Positions 21,971 to 33,008 of a stretch of 64,000 nucleotides of DNA are shown here, piece by piece (within the stretch, counting starts at the first letter, position 1; each line of letters begins with the position of its first letter). The stretch is from NCBI GenBank assembly GCA_003049465.1, contig PYSS01000011.1, positions 310,001 through 374,000 of the forward strand, read 5' to 3'. Under the pieces are notes generated by a model. The model had not been told where the DNA came from. It worked only from the letters and a program-made list of their open reading frames with translations, and made no database searches. The stretch is from Magnaporthiopsis rhizophila. Its lineage: Eukaryota > Ascomycota > Sordariomycetes > Magnaporthales > Magnaporthaceae. A program made the position numbers and the translations under genes.

Positions 21971-24687
21971 ATGTCCGTCGACATGGTTCTCGCAGAACAC
22001 CAAGCTCCTGCTGAGCTTGGGGACGAGCCAGGTTTCGACGACGTGGTCGAACAGGACGTCTCGATGACAGCCCACGAGGGCCTCGACGACATCACTTTTG
22101 ACACAGATGATGGCTATATTGGCTACTCTGCACCTGATGAAGCTGCTCAAGGTCCTGCCCTATCTATTGATCAGCAGCCTGTTCAAGGGCTTAGCGACGA
22201 GGAGTCCGGTCTTGTTGATACGCATCTGGATCAGGATGGCGCTGTTGGCGCGGATCTGCTACCTCTGGCAGACGCTATTGAAGAGGAAAACGACACGGCT
22301 GCTGACACAGTCATTGCCCACACCACCGTCTCAGAGGAGGTCGGTGCTTCCGAACTTCCGGAAGACCACCAGTCACGCTCGGGTTTGCAGGCCGCAGGAT
22401 CCCCAGTCAACGCACGGCCCTCTACGTCGGAAGATGATGGTCTCGCCGAGGAGATTGATTATGAGGACAACGAGGATAATGGCGAGATACTCCTCGAGGA
22501 GGTAGTCCAACAGCTTGAGCCAACTCACGAAAACGAGGCAGACGGCGATGAGGGAGTCTATCCCAACGGGCAGGAGCAAGACCCAAGGAAACCCGCGGAT
22601 CTGGAGCAGGCAGCCTTGAGCCCGGAGCCCAACGATGCTCCCACTCACACAATGCCACCCAATGAGGAACCAGACAGTCCCGCCACTCAGCAAGGTGGCG
22701 GAGATGCGTTCGATGTCAATGCGAAGGACCATGGAGACGATGCCGGTCCTGAGGGTATGGGTTTGGATCCAGATGCCGAGCGCGCTCTGTCCCCTGACCA
22801 GGCAGACCTGTCTGTCGAAGACCATCACCAACGTTCAATTTCAGAAGACGACCAGGAGGAAGACTACGATGGTGAAGAGGATGTCGACTATATGGATGTC
22901 GCCGAGGTTGACGACCAGGCCTCGGACGAATTCTCGGCCAGGCCTCACGTCCGGATCCAGCATCGCAATACCACATACTCTCTTTTCTCGAGATCCACGT
23001 CGGACGACCCTTATTCCTTCTTCTTCTCGGATCTTGAAGCACTCGAGCACCCCCTATCACAGTTCCTTGCCGGTCTCCGCGAGGTTCTTTCTGACGAGAT
23101 CACTCCTGACGAGGAGCTTTTGATTCGGATTGATGGACTTGGTCTTGAATTCGCCGAGGTATGTGGCAAAATCGAACTCCCTTTTATTCGTGGAGCGTCT
23201 ACTGACACGGCGTGCTCCAGACAATGGAGAAATCCTCGCTCGACCGTATAACCTTTGGGACCATCGTCGACCTTCATGACCGTCTGGTCAAAGCTGACAA
23301 CCCCCACAACCAAGATGTTGTACTGCTGGTCTATCTTGTCACTCGCCCCAACGCTCTGCGGCGACTGGACAGCCTGCTCGATGGTGCCAGCATTGGGGAA
23401 GGGCTATCAGCCTACCACATATCGTATCCGGACTACATGCTCGTAGACTTCCCACCCAAGGAAGACTCGAAGGAGACCACTGCCCAGAGCACACCTCGGA
23501 CAACCAACGGATATAGCAATGCAGATTTCGAATCTGACCTGGGCCCCGACGAGGATGATGAACCCGACGAGATTCAAGACGCTGACCCCGAATCACCTTC
23601 ACACACAAATGCCACACCGGACTGGCACGGATGTGCGGGCGGGGCGGATCAGGACGAGGATCAGCTGGGAGATTCGTACGATCAAGTGATCGATGAGGCT
23701 CACGAGAGGACCTCGGCATGCTCCCGTCATTCTGGCTCTCGCCAAAGCTCTCCTAGCGGCTCATGGGACCATAAAACGGGCGGTGAGGCCGTTGGAGAGC
23801 AGCAGACGGAAGCCTCGACTTACGAGCGTGCTCAGTCCGAGGTTAAGGACACCGACTCAAATCAGGGTTCAGATAGGTCTGACGCCTATTCGAACCCTGA
23901 TATCGCCCTTGACGAAATTGGTGAGGAGACTGAGCCTGCATACCAAACACAGGAGCACCTGGCTGGCTCCGATGAGCAAGAGCTAGATCGGATTGACGAT
24001 CTCATCACAGAGGAGCTCGAGACTTCTGACAAAGGCGAAGCCGAAGGCGACGTGGCTACAGGTAGCCCTTCATACACGGCCGATGACAAACATGACCTCG
24101 GCTCGTGGGAGGACGGCCTACACGACGCAGAAGTTGCTGATGGGGAAGGAAGTGTCGCATCACCAATTCGAGATCCTGAGCCAAACACGCCCCGGGAAGT
24201 TGGTGGCGAAGCCTGGGATGCTAGCAACGCTCAGGAAACCGTCATCACTGACGATCAGCCATTTGAGATGCTCCGACGGCAATCCGCAGCAGACACGGCC
24301 GATCTCGCGTTACTGGACCATAGCAGCGCGTCGGCGACCCTTGACGGCGAGGAGGTTGATCTCCAGGAAGTATTATCGACGGTGGGCCCGGCAGAAGATG
24401 AACAGCTCAAGGATGATGTTGAGAATCCTCACGAGGAAGCTGGCGAGGCCGACGAGATCGACTGGGAAGATAATGAGAACGATGGCGTCGTTGCTGATGG
24501 CATCACCTCGACGCCGTCGAGCAACACCGGGAAGAGAGCCCGGGAGGTGGACGACGGTGAAGGACCCGGTGACGGGCACGGTACGTTCTGGCTGTTCCGG
24601 CCCATCTGCCTCATGCATTATGCGTCGCCCGTTTTCCATGGCTAACTGTTATCTATCGTGGCAGACGTCAAGCGGCATCGTACATGA
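21971..24687 (+). CDS. Large acidic conserved fungal protein of unknown function
   Basis: Three exons, 21971..23158, 23221..24580 and 24665..24687, encode 856 aa. The first and last thirds are very acidic and probably disordered. The central conserved block reads PHVRIQHRNTTYSLFSRST, FFFSDLEALEHPLSQFLAGL, LLIRIDGLGLEFAE, then (exon 2) ITFGTIVDLHDRLVKAD and VVLLVYLVTRPNALRRLDSL. A motif EIDYEDNEDNGE occurs before the core and EIDWEDNENDG after it. The C-terminus holds GKRAREVDD and, from the 23-nt last exon, DVKRHRT, plausible nuclear localisation sequences. The pattern resembles uncharacterised acidic ascomycete proteins (DUF2457-like), but I cannot confirm the family. A nuclear, possibly chromatin-related role is only an inference from charge and basic tails. 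Confidence 0.75.
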
Positions 24688-27428
24688 ACACCATCCACCG
24701 TCTCCCACCCACATGCCTACCTTCCTACCCGCTTACCCTCGGTTGTGATGATACTTTCCCCGAGCTTGTCGTTTGCTGTTGCTCCGATGTGGCTGTAGTT
24801 CGGCCACCGTCTGGGTCGGTGAACCGGCTCTCACCCTGATTCTATCCCTTTATTGTCTTTTTTTTTTGTTTCGTTTTTCTCCTTTTTCCCCCTTGAGCTC
24901 CTTTGAACTTGCATGGAACACCCATGGCCATCATAACAACCCCTTCCAGGACTCATCAACAACCCGCAGCCGACACAAGCTCGACGCTCTATACCACAGG
25001 TTTTAACGCACTAGGTAAGTTTCAAACCACCAGGTCTGTTCGCCTCGACGGCAAGAAAGACCTCGGCTTCGGCAACCAAGGATGCGACTTGCAAGGACTT
25101 TGAGCAAGGCATCCAACTCGCTCCAGCATCGTGACTGTCACGCGACTGTAATGGACTCGAACCGGACACATCACATCGACCTTCCATTCCCACGTAAGGA
25201 ATGAAACTGGGCGTTCAGGCAAGCACTGGGAGAAAGTGCTTGCGCTGCTCGCCTATCAGACGATCAATAGCTTCTTATGAATTTCTTCCATGTCCGCAAC
25301 CTCTTCTCCCTTCTTACTATCTCTACAGTTATTGTATTACTATCTCTCAGTCCGGCGACTGTTTTGGCCTGGTCTAGACGGGGGGGTTCCGGCGTTTGGG
25401 TTGGCTGGGGATATCCGCCACGGGTGAGCAGCATTTCGAATTCCCTAGGAGGCTAAGTAAACTTTGGGCGTTCTGGGTTCTCTTTGGCGAATTTGGGTGG
25501 ATTGGCTCGCTGCGAGATGTCTTCGGTTGACGGCAGTCGTCGGCTATGTCATGGGCCTAATGACGGAGGACCAGCTTGATATATGGCAGAGGGGCGTCGG
25601 AATGGAACTTGATCCCATTTTCCAACCTCTCGCCAGGCAAAGTGAGTCTGTCACAAGGATTGTATCAGATAGTAGATGAGTAGGTTTCTACTTGAATTGG
25701 AAGCGGAGTCTACATCTTTCACTCACCTCTGGCCTCTCAACTTCCACAATACGCATACGTGGTCAATTGGCATGACGCGGCGGTGTGCAACTCTGATTGC
25801 CCCCGGGCCACCACCATTGAGCATGCGCTAGGAAGCATCACTCTCAGGATAGCTATCCATTGCAACGTGACGGACGGCTTTGACAAGATGGACGGAGAGG
25901 CTAGTTTAGATGCAGCGGATAACGTAACTGATGTTATCTCTAAAAATGGACACAACCATCTTTCGTCCCGAGTCAGCAAGGACCAGGGGCAAAGCGCACA
26001 TATGTCGATCATGTAAAGATTTGGGTCAGGGCAGTTCTGATGGCTCCGACGAGAGCTTTTCTTGAGATGGGCGGCACGATCTTGACGACATGGGATACAG
26101 GTCCCTGCCTAGACCCCGAAATAAATGCATGCGGTTAGCACAAAATGAGATGCGGGAAATGGAAGAGAATATGAAATAGTAAAGGAAACTGACAGGAATG
26201 TTTCGGGTAAACGGGGTTCCAATAGCTATCCGCAGCCCGGCCACCGTGCCTATTATCCGGTAGTCGCACGTGTCCTCAAAGAGCGACCCTGTGATGTACC
26301 TGGGTAGCCAATATGTGCCTGAGCAGGAGAGGGACCATTGGGGAACCTTTGCCCAGCCAAGGGAACCAGGGGCATTTCCTGAAACCCACGGTCGAGATGG
26401 AGCAATTGCAGAAGCGGATTGGGAGGCTGGGGTTTCCGGTTCAGGGAGGGAGCCGCTGTGGACTGGGAAGCTCAAAGCCCTCGCCCCTGTCCCCCGCCTG
26501 CACGGGAGAAACCAAAGGTACCCACCACCAGGTCGAGCCGCCCGTTTTAGAGCCAGATGGACTCGTGAGCTCGCAGCCAATTTGCCAACCCACGATACCC
26601 ACCACCACCACGACAGTGAGGCTCCTGCTCGTATCGGCCCAAAAGGGAAGAAGCGCCTTCCACCCATCACCTAATTGCTAAGACACTCGAAACGACCGAG
26701 ACCCCGAGTCTCCCCAACCCCAGTGGGGTTTTTTGTTTTTATGTTATTTTATTTTCCTTCTCAGTGCCCCATGCCCCATGCTCGCCACGCCACACCACCT
26801 GCTTCGCACTGCACCCTGGCCCATTGTCCGCAGCCCACCCACCACTTTTCTGGGGATGAACACGACACAGGTTCCCTCTGAGCGATCGCAGCATTCTCGT
26901 CGCCTCGCCTCGCCTCCATCCCGCGCACTCCGCCACGCACAAACGCCAACTATCGCACACCCGGAGTCCTCAATTCCCTCACTCGGCGAGGATTATCGAT
27001 CCCTGGACCCCCGCCGCATTGCTGCACCCTGCCGAATTCCAGCTGGCCCCAGCGCCGCCCGCCTGCTGTCACGCTGAAGTCGGCTGCGTCCACACTCGCC
27101 TGGCGCGAGCGAGGTGGCTTTTTGTCTAGTGCAGCCCACCAAAGTGTCAGCAACCTACCCCTTCGCTGCGGCACTCGAGCGACGTCGACGGCCTCTCGCC
27201 GCCCACCGCCCACCGCGACCTGCCTTTTCTCGCACCGCCGTCACCACCCAAACGAGCACACGAACGTCCCGCCAAGCTCCCTCACGAAGCCTCCCACCAC
27301 CCAAACGAGCACACGAACGTCCCGCCAAGCTCCCTCACGAAGCCTCCCACCACCCGAACGCGCACAGTCGGGAGACGTAGATCGGCGGCGCGCATCGCTG
27401 CCGTCGCACCCGCTTCAACACCGCCAAG
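24688..27428. other. 2.7-kb intergenic region with 5' leader of the NIPA gene
   Basis: The left part is the pyrimidine-rich 3' flank of the acidic-protein gene (T run near 24860). 25.0-26.7 kb has only short frames without domain content. From about 26.7 kb the sequence is C-rich and leads into the NIPA gene, with a 53-bp tandem repeat at 27242-27366. No additional gene is supported. Confidence 0.55.
27242..27366. repeat. 53-bp direct tandem duplication in 5' leader
   Basis: The unit starting CACCACCCAAACGAGCACAC at 27242 is repeated exactly from 27295, with a third partial and diverged copy from 27348. It lies 60-190 bp before the NIPA start codon. Confidence 0.9.
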
Positions 27429-29286
27429 ATGATCGCGGAAAAGTACGCATCCGCTCGTTCCGCACTCGTCTGCGCGCTGCCCTGTCCTGCTCGTCGGTGC
27501 TTTGATAGCGCGTGGCGTGACAGACGTTGGATAACCCGTCACCTCGACAATCGGCTAGTATGCTGATGACCTGGTGCAACAGATACATCGGCCTTGTCCT
27601 GGCCATGACATCCAGTTTAGCCATAGGTATGCGCGCGCTCTCTTCACGGGAGGGCCCCTCCCCCTGTCTCCGCCCCTCATGTTCTTTGCGGCTAACATGA
27701 CCCCTTTTCTTCGCGGCACCACAGGCACCAGTTTCGTCATCACAAAAAAGGTAGGCGCGCTACGTCGTTCTCCAGTATTCGTCCGACCGAGTTCGCGCAC
27801 TTCTCGCACCGGTGGATCGCATGGCTGACGCGCGCGCGTGCGCCCACCTACTCTTAGGGACTCCTACAAGCAGAAGAAAGGCACGGGTTTGAGGGCGATG
27901 GATATGTCTACTTGAAGAACCCCCTATGGTGGGCTGGCATTGGCACACGTAAGAGGCCCTCCGCAGCGATGGGTAGCATGATACCAGAGCCGAGGCGTTT
28001 CGTTTTCGTACTGACTTGTTGTTCCTGTACACATGCCGGCAGTGGTCCTGGGCGAGGTCTGCAATTTTGCGGCATACGCTTTCGCGCCCGCCATCCTCGT
28101 TACGCCGCTAGGCGCCCTCTCGGTTCTGATTGGTGCCATCCTCGGCTCCTATTTCCTGAACGAGCTTTTGGGAACCCTGGGCAAACTCGGCAGTGCGATA
28201 TGCCTCATTGGCGCCGTCATCATCGTCCTCCATGCGCCTCCGGATGAGCCCATCACGACCATCGACGAGATTCTGCATTTTGCGCTCCAGCCAGGTTCGT
28301 AATGCGCCGCACACTCTCTGCTAGCGTCAAGCATCGACTGCCCCTTGAGTCCCTCCCTACTCTCATAATTCGTCCTACACCCCGCCCAGCCCCGGGTCCG
28401 CGCCATGCTAACGGAACGTGCTGGTATAGGCTTCTTGCTCTATGTGACGCTCGTCACAATCTACGCCACTGTCATGATTTACTGGGTGGCACCCAAGCAT
28501 GGAAAGAAGAATCCGCTGATCTATCTCTCCATCTGCTCTCTCGTCGGCTCTGTGTCGGTCATGTCTGTCAAGGCATTCGGCACCGCCCTGAAGCTGACCT
28601 TCGCCGGCAGCAACCAATTCACACACCCGTCGACGTATGTCTTCATGATCATCACGGTCGTGTGCATTCTGGTGCAGATGAACTACTTCAACAAGGCTCT
28701 CAGCCAGTTTCCTACCAACATGTGAGTATAGAGCGAGCAGGCACGGCCCTTGATGCAGATGTAGTTGAACAATCGCTAACGCTAGCTGTCTAGCGTCAAC
28801 CCCTTGTACTATGTAACCTTTACCACCGCAACCCTCTGCGCCTCCTCAATCCTCTTCAGCGGGTTCAACACGACGGACCCAGTTAGCACGCTGTCACTGC
28901 TCTGCGGCTTCCTGGTGACCTTTACCGGGGTTTACCTGCTGAACCTCTCGCGCACCGACCCAACCGGCATGCTACTAGTGAACGGGCAGGGCGGTGCCGA
29001 CGCGACTGGCACCGACATGGTTTCTAGCATCCAGACGCGGATGAGCATGGAGGCCCGGCGGAGCACTGGCCACCACCGGATGAGCATCGGCAGCAACGCT
29101 GCAGACCGACAGGGGCTTATCCGCGCCTATGACGAAGAGGCTGGCCTCGCTGATCTCGCCGACGAGAGCGACGACGACGAAGAATCCGCTCCCCACCGAA
29201 CCAACGGGACCGCCAACGGAAAGCCCGTCCCCAAGCGCTATGACGAATCAATAGAACTGCAGAATAGGAGATCCTCGGAGAGGTAG
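27429..29286 (+). CDS. NIPA-family magnesium transporter
   Basis: Seven exons, 27429..27442, 27583..27626, 27725..27750, 27858..27948, 28043..28294, 28430..28721 and 28794..29286, encode 403 aa. All junction phases agree. The protein has about nine hydrophobic segments, beginning YIGLVLAMTSSLAIGTSFVI, then KNPLWWAGIGTLVLGEVCNF, AFAPAILVTPLGALSVLIGA, GKLGSAICLIGAVIIVLHAP, FLLYVTLVTIYATVMIYWVA, FMIITVVCILVQMNYFNKAL and CGFLVTFTGVYLLNLS. NPLYYVTFTTATLCASSILF and the APAILVTPLGALS loop are hallmarks of NIPA/DUF803 proteins, Mg2+ transporters of plasma or endosomal membranes. The cytosolic C-terminal tail (about 115 aa) is acidic with EESDDDEES-like runs. The first three exons are very small (14, 44 and 26 nt), which automated predictors may miss. 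Confidence 0.92.
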
Positions 29287-30606
29287 CGGCGGGTCCATCC
29301 CAACGGTTCCCGATGCATGTCAAGGCGTTTGGTTTCACTAGTGCATTGGGTCTTGTTACCTCGACCAGTTCCAGCAACGAAGCGGTGGGCTACCTTGCTT
29401 TTGGACCAGCATTGGATCCTGTCGGCCATTTTGTCCTTGTACATGTGCCGCATTGGGCAGCCGCATGGTTGATTTGCCAGGGGACGGGGCCGAAAACAGG
29501 GGCGGCTTGTACCGTCCTATCATATTGCTGGAGAGGTTTCTTCTACACCTGCCTGGCTTCCTTTTTTTCTCTTTCTTTTATGCTTTCCTCGGGTCATGGG
29601 GCGCATTCGCCCTGCTGGGATGGGATATGGTCCACCTCCCCAGTTCTTTCGCACCATGCGTGCTATCACGGCGATTCGCGAGGAGTCATGAGATAAGGCG
29701 GCAGATAACCGGCGTTTCAGGGGCATGGTGGGGTCTTTTTGTTTCATGCTTTCATATTTACTTTTCTCTTCTTTTCTCTCTATGTCTGACTCTCCCTCAC
29801 CCGGGAGGAGATTTATAGGGATGTGTTGTTTTGTGGTCTTGTTCTGGGGGAGCCGAGAATTTGATGCCTCGCTCCCCCATCTTGTATTATAGATATGTAC
29901 TTAAAAGCGGCAATAACCACTTTGCCCAGGCTAGGTAAACCTATGTAGGCGGCGGGTTAAGGTAAGGGTAGGTAGGGGTATGTGTATGTATGTATTCTGA
30001 GAGGCCATTTTGGAAGGGAAATTATGACTAGATCAAATACCTGTCACCAAGAGACATTGTCGCAGACACACGCCGTGGCCAGTATTTGACAACGACTCGT
30101 GGTATACACTAACACGGACCAATAAAACCCGGGGAGATGGAATCACAGCCATCGGAACACATTGCTTAGCGTACGAGGCGGCTATCAGAGTGTCGCTAGG
30201 ATTGGCGACGGCATCGCCGAAATAGACAATAAATATAACTTGCTGGTAATCGGATACGACCTCATCAATACACACATCGTATCACGGACATAGCACTTCG
30301 CCATAGAATTAAGAGAGCCTGAAGTTTGTTTGTCCGGTGTCGTTATTTTGATTTTAGCTGCCTTTGCCCTTGTAAACTTCATACGCCCACTGAGTTCGTC
30401 GTGTGTCATGAAATTATAAAAGCCAGCCCTTAAGAACCCTGGAAGCGCAACCTGCTTTCCGTTGCCCGTTCCGTGATCGCAGAATAATGCAGCAAGAGGT
30501 GACAAAAGGAAAAAAAAAAAACCCCCCCGAGAGAGAAAATGTTGCTGAAAAAAAGCCCGAGGCGCTGACCGTTTCGTCATTGTTCATCAAGAATCCTAAC
30601 CCGCGT
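29287..30606. other. Intergenic spacer between convergent genes
   Basis: The 3' flanks of NIPA (+) and RPS3 (-). It contains GGTAGGGTAGG/TATGTATGTA-like short repeats near 29960-29995. No gene is supported. Confidence 0.6.
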
Positions 30607-30861
30607 CTACCAGCCGTCGATAGGGCCGTCGTAGTTGTCATCGGCCACACCGTCGGTCTGGAAGACGTTGGACTGCAAGGCATCGGAGGCGTAGTCGCCG
30701 TTCACGACAGGGGTGGAGGTGGGGGCAGCCATGGGAGGGGACTGGTACTGCTCAGGCTGGTACACCTCGGCCTGGAACTCCTGATACTGAGCAGGATCCG
30801 GGTTGACAACACCGGTGGGCTCGATAGCGGAAGCTGGAGACGCACCGACCGCCGAGTTCTC
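30607..30861 (-). other. In-frame 84-codon extension after the RPS3 stop (readthrough or RNA-editing candidate)
   Basis: Directly after the RPS3 TAG (30864-30862), in the same frame, 84 sense codons run from GAG at 30861 to TGG at 30610 and end at TAG 30609-30607. The peptide starts ENSAVGASPASAIEPTGVVN, contains YQEFQAEVYQPEQYQSPP, and ends DDNYDGPIDGW. It has about 13 acidic residues and no Lys, Arg, His or Cys. Only one of the 84 codons (CCA) ends in A, matching the bias of RPS3 itself and unlike an untranslated 3' region. I found no phase-compatible intron that removes the stop. The UAG context (CAA-UAG-GAG) fits the U-A-G preference of fungal A-to-I editing, which would give a Trp codon and a 348-residue protein. 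Readthrough would give the same length. Confidence 0.6.
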
Positions 30862-31846
30862 CTATTGCTCGGGGGCGGGCTCCTCCTCCTCCACTCCGCC
30901 AGCCTCCTGCTCGGCTTGCCTCTGGGCCTCGGCCGCGGCCTGGACCTGGGCAGCCTTTGCGCCGTAGTCCTGGCTGATGGGCTGCACGACGGGCTGCTCC
31001 TCCTTGGGCTCGAGAATGGTGACGGCGTCGGGCAGCGACTTCTGGGGGCCGGCCTTGCCCTCGGGGTCGGAGCCGCGCATGATCTTGACCTTGATACCCA
31101 GCACACCCTGGCGCAGCAGGACATGGCGGGTGGCGCTGTCGATGAAGTCCTTGGCAGGCTGGCCCGAGTGGATCATGAAGCCGTCGGTGAACTTCATGGA
31201 CTTGGCACGGGCGGCACGGAGCTTGCCCGACACGACGACCTCGCAACCCTTGGCGCCCGACTCCATGATGAAGCGCAGGACACCGTAGCAGGCACGGCGG
31301 ACGGCCAGGCCGTTCAGCAGCTTGTAGCGGAGCGACTCGCACTGGGCGACGGCCGACAGGCCACGGTTCTGGACCTTGGCGGCATACAGCGAGACCGAGT
31401 TCTCGGGGAACTTGAAGCGCTTCTGGATGAGCGACGTGAGCTCGCGGATGCGACGGCCCTGCTCGCCGAGGACCTCCTGGGTGTGCGTCGCGCGGATGAT
31501 GATGTCGGTCACGGTCGGCGTGACGCGGACCTCGACGCCCGAGTAGCCCTCCTCGGCCAGCTCGCGCTGGAAGAACTCGTTCAGCTCGGCGTAGAAGACA
31601 CCGTCCGCGACGAACTTTCTCCGCTTGGAGCTGCGAAGGTACGAGGAAGAGCAGGTCAGTAAACGCTGACTGATACCAAAGAGAAACCCAAGTCGCATTC
31701 CCATCCCAATCCATCTGCATCGCCCCCGTCGCCTCTCGCCTTGCTCGTCCTCCTACTCATCCCCCTCTTTTCCCTTGCGATGCCACTTTTGCGGGCGCGG
31801 ACGGATCGACGGCAGCTACTCACATCTGGACACCGGGAGTAGCCAT
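30862..31846 (-). CDS. RPS3: 40S ribosomal protein uS3 (RPS3)
   Basis: Two exons, 31846..31824 and 31630..30862, encode 263 aa. The 193-bp intron falls within codon 8 and restores [20 protein letters not shown]. The KH domain carries [20 protein letters not shown] and [20 protein letters not shown], followed by [40 protein letters not shown] and [20 protein letters not shown]. The sequence is near-universal for fungal S3. The protein lines the mRNA entry channel of the small subunit. Codon use is strongly C/G ending, as in highly expressed genes. The annotated stop is TAG at 30864-30862 after ..EEEEPAPEQ. Unusually, the frame continues open beyond it (see the next entry). Confidence 0.97.
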
Positions 31847-33008
31847 CTTGTGTTTGCGTGGGAAGACTGGCGGGGGTGGAATTGGCGATGGAAACGGGCT
31901 GGTGGTGCTGAGAAGTAGGTCTCCTTCCTTTCGGTTGTCGTCGTTTTCAAACAAAAGACCAAGCCAAGCCGCTGGAAACTTTTGCGATTTCCTAGTGGGG
32001 GACAAAGCCCTAATCGCTGCCCGCCATCCGTGTGTGGCTCGAATTTGGGTGGGGCCAGCTGGGCGGGCTGCCAGACCCTGGAAATTGAGGAAGCGCTGTC
32101 TTTGTGGCACGTGCGGCGCCACCACTGAGCTATGGTCGGGCAGCTGACATCACTGACGCGGAACCCCAACACGCTGCACCTGCTCCATGGCAGCCAACCC
32201 CACATACTGGATGGCCGCTTTTCTTGTCCCCAGTCAAAGGGAAGGCACATAACGCCAGCCTGTGTCGACTGATTCCATGCCCGTGTTCTCTGGGAAAGAG
32301 GAAACCAACGCTACGTCTTTTCGATGACTTGGTGACTGACATCTGTTGGTCCTCCTTCATAGCTCCCAGCCTTCATATTGCATGTCACCTTCCTCACCTT
32401 CTCGCTCAGCGCATTCCGATTGCTGTACTTAACAAGCCGCGTGTCATTCGTGTTGCCAGCTCGCAGTTGCTGCCCGCCGTTTTGCCCCATTCCTATGACG
32501 CCCGGAGTCAAACCCTATCCCGAGAGGTACATGCCTACCGACCTACCTACTCCCCAGGGACCTCAATACCTCAGCTATAGCAGCATACTCCCCGAGGTAT
32601 CACGACCAAAGGGCAGGACTAACCCAACCAGTCCACCCGCTACTGCCGGTTCCAGTTTCCACAAGCGGTAGTCCGTGATGGGCTTCTGAGCCTGCGTCGC
32701 CAGCAAAGTCCCTCCCCGTACAGACAGTCTTGTTCGTCTTTCGTTTCGCCTCGATCATCTCATTATCCACCACCGCACTCTTCGTCGTCCTCCCGTCGTA
32801 TAAGCCACACCCAGACCGCCCCTGGTTCCCTCGCTAGAAGAGGAAGGTTGCCTCTATTTCTTACGTCCCTGGCGGGCGACTGCAGACCCGCCCACCAGTA
32901 ATCGTTGCTCGTACTCTGCGGCATTGCTCAGGCCAGGGACTGCCTCGGCACGCACTCTGACGACACATCTCTCCTGGGCACCAAGGACATGAGGCTGAGA
33001 CTGCCATC
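31847..33008. other. Divergent promoter region, RPS3 / myotubularin
   Basis: About 1.2 kb, with TACCTACCTAC-type sequence near 32530-32552 and pyrimidine-rich stretches near 32700-32800. No open frame of coding character. Confidence 0.55.

Noticed and set aside
25141..25165. GGACTCGAACC, resembling a tRNA B box on the minus strand
   Set aside because: Flanking bases cannot form the T stem, and no acceptor or anticodon stem is found.
26026..26670. 214-codon open frame on the minus strand
   Set aside because: Contains a WWWW run and ends in low-complexity sequence; no recognisable domain or supporting splice structure.
30859..30990. A short intron removing the RPS3 stop (GTGGAG donor to CCAG acceptor)
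   Set aside because: The donor is non-canonical and the phases do not match, so splicing does not explain the in-frame extension.
30487..31662. 391-codon frame antisense to RPS3
   Set aside because: Leu/Gly/Asp-rich antisense shadow of the GC-biased RPS3 codons, not a gene.
30752..31720. 322-codon frame overlapping RPS3 on the same strand
   Set aside because: Shifted frame of RPS3; the long open state follows from the strong C/G third-position bias of the real gene.
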